64,000 nucleotides of DNA from Pilatotrama ljubarskyi (taxonomy: Eukaryota > Basidiomycota > Agaricomycetes > Polyporales > Polyporaceae), in assembly GCA_022385805.1 (NCBI GenBank), contig MU277770.1, positions 10,671 through 74,670 of the forward strand. Reading direction: 5' to 3'. Within the stretch, counting starts at the first letter, position 1. The number at the start of each line of letters is the position of its first letter. The notes under the pieces are model-generated. The model was not told the origin of the DNA, did no database searches, and worked only from the letters and a program-made list of their open reading frames with translations. The position numbers and the translations under genes are program-made. Positions 44,568 to 58,221 of the stretch are shown one piece after another.

Positions 44568-45980
44568 TTAAAGAGCAATGACGGTCTCCTGACGCTGGCC
44601 GTATTTAAGTCGAACGCGTGAGCATATCTCGCAGGTGCGGGAAAGCAGTGCTCTTCTTCGCGACAACGGTGTCAGGAAACTACAAAAGTCCAAACATGAG
44701 TCGACGCTCGCGGGGCCAACCATCGTCGGACCTCGCACCTCCTTGACCATCTGCACCCTCGTCTCCAACCTTCCTGCGCGCGCGAGATAGTGCAGACGCT
44801 CTTCGACGTTCCGCTCGACCCTATCCCTCTCCGCGCGCCCCGGGCACCACTCCAGCTCTTCCTTCCACTGCACGACGAACACGACCTTCCTCAGCGCCCG
44901 GAACCTGTCCTCGTCCAGCTCGTCGTTCACGCGGTCGAGCGTCGCCCAGTCGATCGCCGACGCGAGTGTCATCGGGTAATCGATGCGCACATCTAATGTG
45001 ATACTTTCCAGCTGCTCCGAGGGGATGCCGTGCGCGAAGAACGGCGCGAGGAGGAACCATGGGCCCTGAGACGTGCCATACGCTTCCAGAAACAACGTCA
45101 GACTGCGCACGCGCGTGTACCGCTCCAGATAGCCCGTGTAGATATCACCTACGGACGGGTCGCTACTAGTGAGTCCGTGTCGCCAGGGATTGGGATCTGA
45201 CATTGGAACTGCACGTACCGTCCAGCTCCCGAAGGGGCATCCTGAGGTCTTTAACGCTGGGCCCGAAGCTGCTTAGAATACCGGCGTGGGGCATTCCGAC
45301 CTTTGGCGGGATGACCAGTTCGGTCAGTGATTCACCACTCGGCCCACTGCTGAGCCACCGCGCCAGCTCCGTAGAAGAGCTGCCCCAGTTTGATGGTGTC
45401 ATTGACAGGCGTGACAGCCGCGGGTGGCCCAGCTTGGTCGTGAAGAGATAGTCCGGAAGAGAGGAAGCACTGTGGGTCGGGACGACCTCGAGACCGGCCA
45501 CGGAGAGGCCGGACAGGTTCGGGAAGGCGGATATGAGGACTCGAGGCAGCAGAGGATGGCGGAACAAGGCATGCGAAAGCGTTAGCGCTGTTATTGAGGA
45601 TATGGAGGCTAGTGCCTCGAGGAATTGCTTGGGCATTTCTCGGTAAAAGGCGGGCTCCAGACCAATAAAGCGTATGGCGCTGAGCTTGGGAAACGAGAGC
45701 GGATCCAGAAGGGCACGAAATGAAATGATCGGAGGAGGGAGAGATTCAAGGCGTCACCGACAGGTTCGGAGATCCGTAGTTCGACGACGTGCTGAAGGTA
45801 GGGACGCATGTATGGCTGATAAATTGCACAGACGTGCACGACCTTGAAGAGTTCCTGGCGGGCCACGGGGACGAGGGCGCGGCAGACGAGGGCAAGAGTG
45901 CGCAGATCCCGCACGTCGCGCTCACTGGCAAGTGCGCCGATGACTGTCTGTAGCAGCTCAGTAGGTAGAGTGAGGAGCAT
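44568..45980 (-). pseudogene. F-box-like/leucine-rich protein gene, copy 2, frameshifted
   Basis: Tandem paralogue of copy 1, same strand. ATG at 45980: MLLTLPTELLQTVIGALASE, LVCRALVPVARQELFKVV and CAIYQPYMRPYLQHVVELRI are nearly identical to copy 1. A single missing base near 45706 (FHFVPF then WIRSRF instead of LDP) breaks the frame; from 45636 the correct frame resumes (MPKQFLEALASISSITALTL to DLRMPLRELD). An intron (GTACGT to CCGTAG) joins exon DIYTGYLERYTRVRSLTLFL, which continues to DRFRALRKVVFVVQWKEELE and stops near 44568. One lesion only, so it is younger as a pseudogene or reflects a sequencing error. Confidence 0.65.
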
Positions 45981-47113
45981 TATCGTCGGGTTGCGGATCG
46001 CTTCGCAAGAGGTTTGTGAGCACCGACAGCTGCAGACGTGTGTACATCGGAAGTCATTCCGTCTCACCTGCGTCCGACGTCGCTCAGCTCGTACTGATGG
46101 CCTCCGAGTTTGTGGCAAGCCACAAGTGGGGAGGCGAAGGAAGGACGCAGCACTGAAAAGGCGTTAAGTAGGCAACTAGAGGAGAGAGTGCGAACGCAGA
46201 GCACGTTGCAATCGTATGAGTATGTACGGTACTGTAGTACAAGATGCCAAGGAACAACACGAGCGTGCGCAGTCTGGTAGAGCGTGACACGACTTTACCG
46301 TGACCTGAATCATTTGCGACGCTCTGGGTGTGTGACCGTGACTGTGCTCCCGTCCCGACGGCCCCGGCCCTGTACGTATCATACTTTTGTCTCTCCCACC
46401 AACTTGCAGCGCCATCGCGGTCAAGCCGACGCCATTTACTTGAATGCCATAGATTGACGATGGCTCTGTCTCTGCGTCTCGCCGCGGCGAGCTAGTCGAG
46501 ACTGGACACTACAGCAAGCTCCACTACTCCGCCGCGCCGACTCCGATTAGATATCGACTCACCCTCGGATCCTCTCACCAGCACAGCAGTCGTCCCTCAC
46601 GCCGTCTTAATCCCGGATAGCACACGGGCCGCACACGCGTCCTAGGATCTCTGTGCTGCGCTCCCCGCGTTCGCGTAATCGGCTCTCTCCCAACTACTTC
46701 CAGACCCCACAGCGCATTCTTAACCGAGCACATGCGGTGGTGCGAGGGGTTCTTGCAGGGACACCGTATGTGGTCCTCGTACTCCGCAAACGCTGCCTTC
46801 CAACCACCCCATGACTGCCTCTCACACTGTGAGCTGCCCGTCAAGTATATTACTGGCTTGTGTTCCCCGCTGTTCTCTCACCGCCTCCCTCCTGCCGCTC
46901 AATTCTCGTTCGTACATAAAGACAGGCACGTTTCCCGAGGTACTTGCAACATCCACATCGGCGTCCTCACGCGCTCATTAAACGATCCGGTACCCACGCC
47001 GCGGCGCATCGACCCCCGCGGGCTGTCCTAACTTACTACACAGCTCACTATCCCTGTCAGTCGTCGCATGCTCAGTCATTGTACTCATTCTCACGAGCTC
47101 GTGCAGATTCTAT
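45981..47113. other. Intergenic, 1.1 kb
   Basis: Divergent region between the F-box-like copy 2 and the HET gene. No gene or repeat recognised. Confidence 0.5.
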
Positions 47114-49024
47114 ATGTATCTGCTCAACACCACGACGCTGAGGTTGCACCGCTTCGATAAGGAGAAGGAGGTCCCTCCGTATGCCATCCTCTCTCATGTC
47201 TGGGGCGACAACGAGCAAACATTTCAGGACACGCCGTTAACGAAGGAAGGTCGCGACGGACGCGGAGTCCTTGGACGACTTGTCAGCCGCGTCCCGTCCC
47301 GCCGGCCGTCCAAGAAGATCAAGGGCGCGTGCGCCAAGGCCCTCCTTGATGGATTTAGATGGCTCTGGGCAGACACGAATTGCATAGACGCCTCTAACAG
47401 CGCAGAGCTATCCGAAGCCATCAATTCGATGTTCGGATGGTACAGGAACGCGGCAATGTGCTACGCCTATCTTGACGATGTCGCTCCTGATGAAGATCCA
47501 TACTCGCCTGCATCATCTTTCCGAGCCAGCAAGTGGTTCCGACGTGTATGGACGCTCCAGGAGCTCATTGCCCCCGGTTCAGTCGTATTTCTCTCTTTCG
47601 ACTGGCGCCCCATCGGTGCCAAGCGGATTCTCGCAGACCTCATCGAATCTATCACCGGGATCGACCGCCTCGTACTCACGCATAAGCGACCCCTCGAGGA
47701 CGTCAGCGTCGCGTGCCGTATGTCCTGGGCCGCGACACGAGACGCGCGACGCGAGGAGGACCGCGCATACTCACTCATGGGTATCTTTGGCGTGTGCATG
47801 CCTACTATATACGGCGAACGGGGCCGCTCTGCGTTTCTCAGGTTGCAGGAGGAGATTCTCAAGCGGTCCGCAGACCAGAGCATCTTCGCGTGGGGCAAGG
47901 CATTGCACAACTACTCCTCGGGCAATCTGGTCGCGACTGCCAAGGACCACGATTACGAGGCCCAGCTGGATACCGAGACTCTGTTCGCCTCATCTCCATG
48001 CGACTTCCTGGATTGTGCGAACGTCAGCCCGATCTCTCTTCCAGAGTTTGCGGCTCGGATTGGTCTCGACCGAGAGAACGTCCCGGCATATACCCCGACC
48101 AGCGCAGGAGTCCGTACCACGCTGCCTATAGCGCCCATCGGACAGGCTCCTCACTCCTCCGGAGCTCTACTGGGGTTGCTAGCTTGCCTAGACGGGAACG
48201 GACGATTGGTAGCTCTCTTCCTCAGGAACCATTCCAGCATGGCCAGCAAGCTACTCGTCGGTGGTTACATCTCACAAGGCAGCCGGCGCAACGCCTACTA
48301 CCGCACGACCCGTCTATCGATGAGCGAAGAGCACGTGATCTTGTCCGCCCGACTTCAAGAGGTCATCGTCCACTCTTCTCGTGCCGTGTCCACTCGGGAA
48401 CGCTCCTCTTCTCCATGCCAGGCCCCCTCTGGCCAACGTTCACTCGTGTTCTTCGAGCCTCCCTGCACGATTACGATTTCTGCATCGTGCAGGAAAGAGC
48501 TCACGCGTTTGGGATACATTTCCCCCGTCATCCCTGCGAGGGGTTTCCGGCTCACTCAGCCGGGCGACACTCGCAGCATTTCGTTCATTGGCTATCAATC
48601 CTTCACTGTTCACTTTGGCGTGTGCGCAGTTGAAGCAGCCCCGGGCAGGCAAGCCCAGAGCTCGCAACTGTGGGCGACCGCCACATTCGACTCGGCTTCG
48701 CACATGGATTCCCTCACGGCGGCGTTAGGGGACATCTCCGAGTCAGAGGAGGCACAATGGGCGTATCCGAACGAATCGTTGCTCGTGCAGCAGTGGAAGG
48801 ATCATCGACGCTCCTTTGGTAACGCGAGCAAGGAGGTCAGGTTGGCGTTCAGCTACCCCTGCGCGACGTCGGACGCCGTAACGGAGCGGGGCCTGGGGGA
48901 GGTTTACGAGCTCGAAGTGAGGTTCCGGGGCTACTTCAAGCGGCACGAGGAGCGGCGACGGTACAAGAATAGCGCAGGCTCTTACACGATCGGGAGCGTG
49001 GGGAGTCGGGTGAAGAGCCATTGA
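47114..49024 (+). CDS. HET-domain protein (copy 1), intact, single exon
   Basis: A 636-residue uninterrupted frame. It starts MYLLNTTTLRLHRFDKEKEV, the usual agaricomycete HET N terminus, then AILSHVWGDNE, WLWADTNCIDASNSAELSEA, VWTLQELIAPGSVVF, EEDRAYSLMGIFGVCMPTIY (HET domain about 20-245). The C-terminal ~390 residues have no recognised domain, no membrane helices and no NACHT or WD repeats. HET domains can mediate incompatibility-type cell death in ascomycetes and are thought to be TIR-related; the role of this architecture in mushrooms is not established. Related to the copy at 58222 and the pseudogene at 33150. An intronless frame in an intron-rich genome is typical of this family. Confidence 0.88.
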   Translation: MYLLNTTTLRLHRFDKEKEVPPYAILSHVWGDNEQTFQDTPLTKEGRDGRGVLGRLVSRVPSRRPSKKIKGACAKALLDGFRWLWADTNCIDASNSAELSEAINSMFGWYRNAAMCYAYLDDVAPDEDPYSPASSFRASKWFRRVWTLQELIAPGSVVFLSFDWRPIGAKRILADLIESITGIDRLVLTHKRPLEDVSVACRMSWAATRDARREEDRAYSLMGIFGVCMPTIYGERGRSAFLRLQEEILKRSADQSIFAWGKALHNYSSGNLVATAKDHDYEAQLDTETLFASSPCDFLDCANVSPISLPEFAARIGLDRENVPAYTPTSAGVRTTLPIAPIGQAPHSSGALLGLLACLDGNGRLVALFLRNHSSMASKLLVGGYISQGSRRNAYYRTTRLSMSEEHVILSARLQEVIVHSSRAVSTRERSSSPCQAPSGQRSLVFFEPPCTITISASCRKELTRLGYISPVIPARGFRLTQPGDTRSISFIGYQSFTVHFGVCAVEAAPGRQAQSSQLWATATFDSASHMDSLTAALGDISESEEAQWAYPNESLLVQQWKDHRRSFGNASKEVRLAFSYPCATSDAVTERGLGEVYELEVRFRGYFKRHEERRRYKNSAGSYTIGSVGSRVKSH

Positions 49025-50277
49025 ACAACCGCACGCGTACGCTGCAGGACTCTTCCTGGACTCCAGAGACTCTGATGCATATACCCGTTGACCTGGAAGT
49101 TCCCTCGTCCTTCAGATCTTAATACCCACTGCCAACCTTACCTCTATGATCACTCGGAGTCTATAACCCGACATGAACTACCTCACCCCCTCTCCTTTAC
49201 GACTACTTGGGTCTAACCCCCGATGACCTTGAGCGGTCTGGGCTCAGGCTCTCGAGGACTTTTTGACGGTGCTCGGCCTGCGTATAGCATGTATGGCAGC
49301 ATGCCTCCCCGCATGCCGAGGACTCGCAGAACAACGCAACAATATACTACGCGGATATCATCCTGTGCGCTGACACGTGATACAACCGAGCTCTCAAGCT
49401 GCGTGCTCTCATGGACTCCAGGTATAAGGTACAGACGAGGGTCTTCATCAGGCTTACCAGTAGCACGTCTGCCGGCTCTGGAGTCGAAGTTCACGCCAGG
49501 TTACCGAGTACTCATGTTTTCACCTCACTCGAGATGGCCAGTTCTACTACGTCTTGAGCATCTCGACGCGCGATTACCAGACTCAGGCCATGTTTGCCTC
49601 AGGGTATATACATGCCGTCCCGATCGATGTGGTGCCACCAAGTTGGCCTCTGACAAGGCTGCGAAGCGTACCATCAGTGATACGAGGAGAGCTGCAGCGT
49701 ACGCGGATCAAGTCGTTGAATGCATTCATCTCCGTCTTAGATTCACGTCCGTGGAAGGACAGGCTTTCATTGATCCAATCATAGATCCGCGAGGCTGCGG
49801 TGCGCACCCTACCACGATGTCTGCGAACACGATGATCTCGACCCACGCCGGTGCTCGACGAGCTGTTGCGATTGGATTCACGACACCTGTGAACCATGCC
49901 TAGCACCCCAGCACGCGGTCGACACGCATCCCGCGCACCGCGAGGCTCCGCGTTGTCGTCAGCATGCAGAACGGTGTGCGGGTACCATCAGCGGATGAGG
50001 ATGGCACATAGCACGGCATCTGGGTATGGCAACGAACAGCTGATGGGTGCGATGGACGGCGGGGATCAACGTGGCGCTGTGCATGGCGGGTGCCAGTGCA
50101 AGACCGGAGAGGCGGTGCGAGTTCTTGTACAGTTGCCAAATCAAGGCACGGCGTTGCAGCGCCTCGTCCCATCGATCGCACCTCCCCGCATTCTGTCCAC
50201 AAGCCACCACCCAGATCCCAGAGTACATATACCCAGATCGCTCGCCAACCCCCGACAGAGCGCGGCCACCATCCACC
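49025..50277. other. Intergenic, promoter of the MAP kinase gene
   Basis: No supported gene. A 226-codon plus frame at 49223-49903 shows no recognisable domain. Confidence 0.5.
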
Positions 50278-52098
<1,821 letters not shown>

Positions 52099-53084
52099 GC
52101 GGTCGTCTGATACTGCTGGATCCATCGTACCTGCGTATGTCACGCGCTGTTGCATAAGTTGGACGAAGTTCCTAGCTCACCAGTTCTGTGGATGGCGATG
52201 TGTATGATGGGATACCGCTCTGGATGGGATGTATGGAACAGTGCTCTCTTGTGCGCTAATTGTTTGTACTCGTGGTACTATATAGACGTATACCATCTAG
52301 TAATTTATTGGCATAGAGTGTTTTGAATCTGATGTTGAGAGTACGCTCGAATGCTGTTGAGTCCCATGCTGAGGCGATTGGTAGCCTCATGTTGTCAGGC
52401 GCCTATCAGCCCGGTGGTACGTATCGCTCAATTGGGACATTTGGGTTCGTTCCTCGTTCTGCATGCACCACAGTCTCAAGTTGGCTGTTGGAACCCCCAC
52501 CGTCACGCATGGTACACGAAACGAGTACGTGCGGCATCTTGTGTCTTGCGAGCTCGACCTCTTGTGAACTCGGTCCGTGAGTCTGAGGAATTTGCGATCG
52601 GGAATTATCAATGGGGGCGTTCCTCGGCTTGTATGCGAACGTAAGTAACGTATCTTCGTCGCCTCGCTCTCCTGGAAGTTGATAAATCGGCTCAGCGTGC
52701 AAGAATTTGTCCTGTATCCGACGCGCATGCGACTGAGTCTGCAATTTCGTGGACCTGGATTTCCCAGGTAACGCGGTCGGATGGACTACAATCCCTGCAG
52801 TGTTCTCCACCTTCGTACGAAGCGAACCCATGGTAAGCCCTGAGCGCTGTGTGAACAGTACTCACCTACCTCATACAGGAATCAGTACGGTACTGTGTCC
52901 TGGTGTATCGATATGTCTGAAGGAGGGAGTGGCTGAAACAGGGCCTCAGTGCTCTATGGGGTCGTCTGATCTTGTGCCCAGGCACCAAACATCGAAGTTC
53001 AGCGTTAGGGTGTCTCGAGACGCTGCACCCGATATATAGAGACTACTAGGTGCGCAACCCGTCGTAGTCCGTCGAGCGATCACC
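52099..53084. other. Intergenic, 1 kb, no gene seen
   Basis: 3' flank of the kinase gene and upstream region of the esterase gene. Short frames only. Confidence 0.5.
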
Positions 53085-55511
53085 ATGCTCCTTGCCTGCG
53101 TTCTCACCTTGACTATTGCAGTCTCTCTCGCTGCACCTTCACGTCCTTCCCCCCGGCCGATCATCATAATGGACAACGCGACAGTGATTGGGTCCTCAAA
53201 CGGGACCGCGGCGCGCTTCCTTGGCATCCCGTTCGCCCAACCACCGTAAGCAGACATCCTGTCACGCTCGTGCTAGAACTCATAGCTATCGCATATTTAG
53301 CGTCGGGAATTTGAGGCTGCGTCTTCCCAAACCTGTGTCGCCGTACGCGGGCCTGGTGAATGCGACCGCGTTCGGTAATCAGTGTATACAGCAGGACTTC
53401 GCACTCCCACCAATTCCAGCCGAGGTTCCTTTACCGGCGCAGCAGTACTTGGAGGATTTCATTAGTATCGCGGATGTCCCGCAGAGCGAAGATTGTGAAC
53501 TCGCCTCTGGTCTGCTCTGCCTCGATGTTCACGTCTTCCGTAGGCCTCAACCTGAACGTGATCACACCGTCCTACGCAACCGCTGAATCGAAGCTACCCG
53601 TCCTCGTGGTGGGTCCGTCACATCTCATGGGGTATCGTGCTGTGATAACATGACAGTGAGTAGTGGATCTATGGAGGTGTGTATTCGGCGACAACGTGAA
53701 TGTCGGAACAATGGCTTATAGCCTAAGCGTGCAGGCGGATACCAGCATGGGTCCAATGCTGCGTGCGACGCCCTCATTCACCAATCTTGAACGATATACT
53801 CACCTCCCGCTTCCTCCAGCGAGCCTGGAGATGCCATTGTAAAGCGGTCGATCAAGATAGGACATCCGGTCGTGTATGTCGCGATGAACTACCGGTAGGT
53901 GTGCGCGCCCCTTTACTGCTGCTCTAGGCTGATACGTGGGTCCTCGTAGATTGAGCGGTGAGCCTGAGCGTACCGCCGCGTATTGTGAACACCTTCCTGA
54001 CGCTGTTCTAGCTTTTGGGTTCCTCGGCGGAAAAGAGGTGAAGGAGGCCGGTGTCGGCAATCTTGGCCTTCACGATCGTAGGTTCTCTCCTGTATAATCC
54101 GAGTCGGTGGCACTGCTTAGGCATACGGTCTCCAGAGAGAGAAGCCTTGAGATGGGTCCAGAAATACGTTTCAGCCTTTGGTGGGGACCCTGCGAAGGTA
54201 ACGATGTAAGCTGCCCCTAAGCGACCATGCAACGTGACCGTAATTCAAGTGACACTCGGCCTAGCTGGGGACAGAGTGCTGGCGCCATATCCGTCGCGTT
54301 GCAGATGATGGCGAATGGCGGCGACACCGAAGGACTTTTCCGCGCGGGATTCCTGCAGTCCGGGGCGCCTGGTCCCTATGGTGATATCCTTGAAGTTCAG
54401 GGTACCTACGATCAAATCGTTTCCGACGCGGGGTGCGCCTCCGCTGAGGACACTCTGGAATGCCTGCGGATGGTCCCTACGGAGGTTTTGAAGGCCGCCA
54501 TGGACAAGTCGCCATCATTTGTTGACTACGTTGTGAGTGATGCTCATGAAGCATCTTTTGTCGTCCAAGCTTGATGGGTTACTCAGCAAGTGAACACGCC
54601 CTGGAACGCTCACGCTGATGGGGTTTTCGTGACCCAACCTCCGCAACATTTGCTCCTCAATGGCTCCGTAGCCAGGATTCCAGTTGTAGTCGGTCAGTCC
54701 CTTCGCGCTTGTTGCTCTATTATGCCTATTTTCGATCCTCAATATGGCACATCGCTTGCAGGAAACGACGAAGACGAAGGAAGCGCGTTTGCATTCCCCT
54801 CGCTGAATGTGACGTAAGATGCGGTATTCATGCTCGTCTGCGAGTTGTCTATAGCTGACCGTCCTGCGCAGAATCGACCACGAGTTCTTTGACTACGTGT
54901 CCTCGAACTTCTTTCCCAGCGCCCCTAGAGCCGATCTTGCCGCGCTTTTGGGTTTGTATCCTGCGAACCCAGCCAAAGGCTCACCGTTTGGAACCGGTGA
55001 CGCATTCGCGTACTCGCCTCAGTACAAGCGCATCTCGGCATTCCAAGGCGACTGGATTGAGCAAGCCCCTCGGCGACTCTTTGCGAGAGAGCTGGCGAAG
55101 AAGCAGCGGGTGTATGCATTCTGTACGCGGATTTTTTGAGGCAGAGGTATCGAGCAGGGTCTTGAACGTGATACAGTGAATAAAGGCGGGAAAATCAAGG
55201 GCATTGGAGCTGTAAGTGAAGCGCAACCGTGGTATCTGTACGGAGCTAAATTGCGCTTTCTCTGCCAGGCACATGGCTCTGAGCTGCCCAACATTTACGG
55301 CGGAGGGGACATGACGGACTACTTGATCCGCTTCGCAACGACGCTGGACCCGAATGGCGATGGGGCTTTCCACTGGCCGAGATATATGAACGAGGATCCA
55401 CAGCTTCTGGTGTTCCAAGACGGCGACGTACCGCTCACTCTTACCGAGGACACTTACCGTTCTGCAGCGATGGATTATTTGACGAAGCTGAGCCTTGCGT
55501 ATCCTGCTTGA
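53085..55511 (+). CDS. Secreted type-B carboxylesterase/lipase, 15 exons
   Basis: Exons 53085-53245, 53301-53494, 53544-53608, 53664-53676, 53735-53762, 53820-53894, 53950-53957, 54012-54077, 54136-54205, 54265-54532, 54587-54692, 54762-54813, 54872-55122, 55177-55211, 55269-55511 (544 residues, frame closed). N-terminal signal peptide MLLACVLTLTIAVSLAAPS. Alpha/beta-hydrolase motifs: ARFLGIPFAQPP, SEDCLNLNVITP, WIYGGGYQ (oxyanion hole), nucleophile elbow GQSAG, and the His motif AHGSELPNIYGGGD. Exon 7 is only 8 nt (encoding most of RLSA in NYRLSAFGFLGG) and exon 4 only 13 nt. Likely extracellular ester hydrolysis (lipids, plant-cell-wall or xenobiotic esters); substrate cannot be inferred. 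Confidence 0.88.
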
Positions 55512-56039
55512 CGGGGACCGAGCCTAGTTGCAATGCTCTATGTAGGACTTGTATGCGATTGGAATTCATACAAAGCTCATGCACACTGAGCTGCGTCAAG
55601 CGGTGGGAGTCACGGGACGAGCGCGGTTGTCCGCTGCGGCGGCAGTAGTACTTGTGGTACGCTCAACTCCGAGTCGACTCCCGTTACCCGATCGATGTGT
55701 CGGGGCAGCCACGAGAGCACGACGACTGCACGCTCGGAGCTGCTCTGCTCAGTCGGGACGCCGCAGTCTGAGTGTGCAGAAGGCCTCCTATTTATGCTGC
55801 CGGCCCGTGTTCGATCAGCTGGTCTCCGTGCCAAAACAGCGGACCGGCGAAGCAGCAACAGCACCTAGTCCGGAGTCCGCGCATTCAGGAACCTTCAGGA
55901 GACGATGAAGTCACCCACAGGACGCGGACCAGGTCATAAACGCAGCCCCCACTCTCGCCGCGTATAAAGTTGGTCGCCCGTTTGCCTCATCTCCAAGATC
56001 TCCCGCAACGTCCGCCTCTCGCTTCGCCCGACCCCAGGG
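55512..56039. other. Intergenic, with TATA box of the reductase gene
   Basis: TATAAA at 55963-55968, about 70 bp upstream of the ATG at 56040. No gene seen. Confidence 0.5.
55963..55968 (+). promoter_or_regulatory. TATA box
   Basis: TATAAA about 70 bp before the aldo/keto reductase start codon. Confidence 0.5.
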
Positions 56040-57413
56040 ATGGCTGCCAAGATACCCGCTTTCACGCTTAATACCGGCTATGAGATGCCTTCGGTAGGAA
56101 TAGGGTGAGTATTCACGATCTCGGACTGGTGACCGTAGGTCCCCCGTCGTCCGAGTCCCCTGCGATCGATACTGGATGCTATGGTCGACGTCTCGTATCC
56201 ACATCGAGCCTGCCATGCTGATGAGCATATTGCTCTTCAGTTGCTGGATGGGATCGCCCGGCGGCGGGGAGGTCGCCGAACAAATGTGCAGGAATGCGCT
56301 GCAGGTGCGGTTAGCCTAAAGCCTGCGTCACGCTCCGACTCTCTGACAGTCGTGCAGTCGGGTTATAGGCACATAGATACGGTGCGCGCGGATTGCGCAG
56401 TATTCCGGTACGAGCTGACAGCCGGCCCAAATCGCAGGCATACGGATATGGCAACGAGGAGTACGTCGGAAAGGCTATCCGCGAGTCTGGCGTCCCGCGC
56501 GAGGAGATATTCCTCACTACCAAGCTCCCGAACCACCACCATCACAAGGTGAAGGAGTCGTTTGAGGAGTCCCTCGCCAAGCTCGGCGTCGATTACGTCG
56601 ACCTCTACCTCATGCACTGGCCGCAGGCGTACACCGAGGACAACAAACCAATCCCATACGGACAGAGCCCGACGTTCGTCGAGACCTGGAAGGACATGGA
56701 GGCCCTCCTCGACACCGGCAAGGTTCGGTCCATCGGCGTGTCGAATTTCTCAATCAAGCTGCTCGAGGTCCTTTTGCGCGAGTCTTCTATCGTTCCTGCG
56801 ACGAACCAGGTCGAGTGCCACCCATGCCTGCCTTCCGTCGACCTCAAAGCCTGGTGCGAGAAGCGAGGGATCCTGATCACGGCCTACTCGCCTCTAGGTG
56901 CTCTCGCGTCCGTGGGACTCTTGTATGGCGAAGCTTTGCTGACCGGGACATGCAGGTCGACCTAAAGAGTACGACGGGAAGCCGGTGTTCCTGGAGGACC
57001 CGGACGTTGTCAGCATCGCAAAGAGCCACAGTGCGACGCCTGGCCAGGTCGCTTTGAGTTGGGGGGTGAAGCGCGGCACCGCGGTGATTCCCAAGAGCGA
57101 GAATCCAGAGCGAATCAAGCAGAACATCACGGTACGTCGTCTGTGCGATCGCCGACCAGGCAGATCGCTGACAGAATATCGTCTACGGTCGCCCTGTGGT
57201 GTCTACCGTCGTATTTCTGCTAATTCCAAATAGTTGCTCGACCTCACGGACGAGGAGATGGCTACTCTCAATGCGATTCACAAGAAACCGGGGATGCATC
57301 GGTCTCTGCTCAAGTATCACGAGTATAGTTCAGATGGTACGATACTTGGATGGACCTACGACCAGCTGGGGTGGAACATGACCAAGGGTGGCATCGTTTG
57401 CCAGCTGGACTGA
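56040..57413 (+). CDS. Aldo/keto reductase
   Basis: Six exons: 56040-56104, 56241-56304, 56357-56380, 56438-56897, 56956-57131, 57234-57413 (322 residues, frame closed). NADPH-dependent reduction of aldehydes or ketones, cytosolic TIM barrel. The catalytic tetrad is complete: Asp50 (GYRHIDTA), Tyr55 (YGYGNEEYVG), Lys80 (FLTTKLPN), His111 (LYLMHWPQ). VRSIGVSNFS, NQVECHPCLP and AVIPKSENPERIKQNI are standard AKR signatures; the last binds the NADPH phosphate. The C-terminal loop GWTYDQLGWNMTKGG resembles fungal glycerol dehydrogenase/Gcy1-type members. Exon 3 is 24 nt. Confidence 0.92.
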
Positions 57414-57566
57414 TGGCAACTCGGATGTGTGGGTGCGGATGGGTCGGGACGACGTTGTTTGCGGGACGAGGACCGCCTGGCGAAGGACGGATTGCTTGTA
57501 CGAATAGTAGGCACCTGAATGAACCATCAGTACGTCGCCGAGGAGGGGAAAGAGAAAAAGCGAGCA

Positions 57567-57659
57567 GGTCCTGCCAGGGTTCGAACCTGGGTTATGGGAA
57601 GAGCCAGTCCGGTGAGCGTGTTCAAAATCCCAAGTGATAAACCACTACACTACAGGACC
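57567..57659 (-). tRNA. tRNA-Gln(TTG) with 21-nt intron
   Basis: 93 bp on the minus strand starting GGTCCTGTAGTGTAGTGG. Acceptor stem GGTCCTG/CAGGACC pairs perfectly; T arm CCAGG-TTCGAAC-CCTGG; anticodon stem TGGGA/TCCCA encloses TTTTGA and an intron of about 21 nt after position 37, giving anticodon TTG. Mature length about 72. A and B boxes are intact. Confidence 0.9.
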
Positions 57660-58221
57660 CTGCCCCGGCTGCAGTCCAGCATTTCCCCCTGCTGCTCGGC
57701 TCGCGCACGCCGTCACCCAACTCCTCCGCACGAGTCAGCCACATGTATAGTAAACTGCGAATCGCTTCATGCCTTCGACGATAAGCTCATGCGCAGGTGA
57801 ATCAGCTCCACACTCGAGGTCGGAACACAACGCTGATTTCGCACTGGTAGACCGTACCGGCACATGTTCGTGCTTCTGACCATGAGGTTGTAGCAAGGCA
57901 ATGCAGCCTGGGACGCCGAAGCTAGTCCAGATCGTCCTTGAAAGCTGAAACTGTCCCAACGCACCCCTGTCCCATGTGGTAGAGATGCCGCGTGGTATGC
58001 GGTTTCTCATATCTGGACGCCCTGTGTGCGAGGATCGATTCCGCCATGTCGCCCCCAACTTGCATCCTGGATACCTCTCCAGCATACACCTCTGCGTCCG
58101 GTGTCTCATAACCACACTTCCCAGCGAGATCGAGTGTGTACTCGGCGAGAAGCAAGTAAGCTACCTCTTGCGCCCTGGTCCCGTCACGACGAGAACTGAT
58201 GCTCTTGGTCAAGCTCAAGCG
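57660..58221. other. Intergenic upstream of the second HET gene
   Basis: The HET frame stays open back to 57976, but the conserved family start MYLLDTRTARLHHF is at 58222. No other feature seen. Confidence 0.5.

Noticed and set aside
49223..49903. 226-codon plus-strand frame upstream of the MAP kinase gene
   Set aside because: Starts with ATG but shows no family resemblance or secondary features; probably chance.
57976..58221. 82-codon N-terminal extension of HET copy 2
   Set aside because: The family start MYLL is at 58222, and the upstream part has no resemblance to HET proteins.
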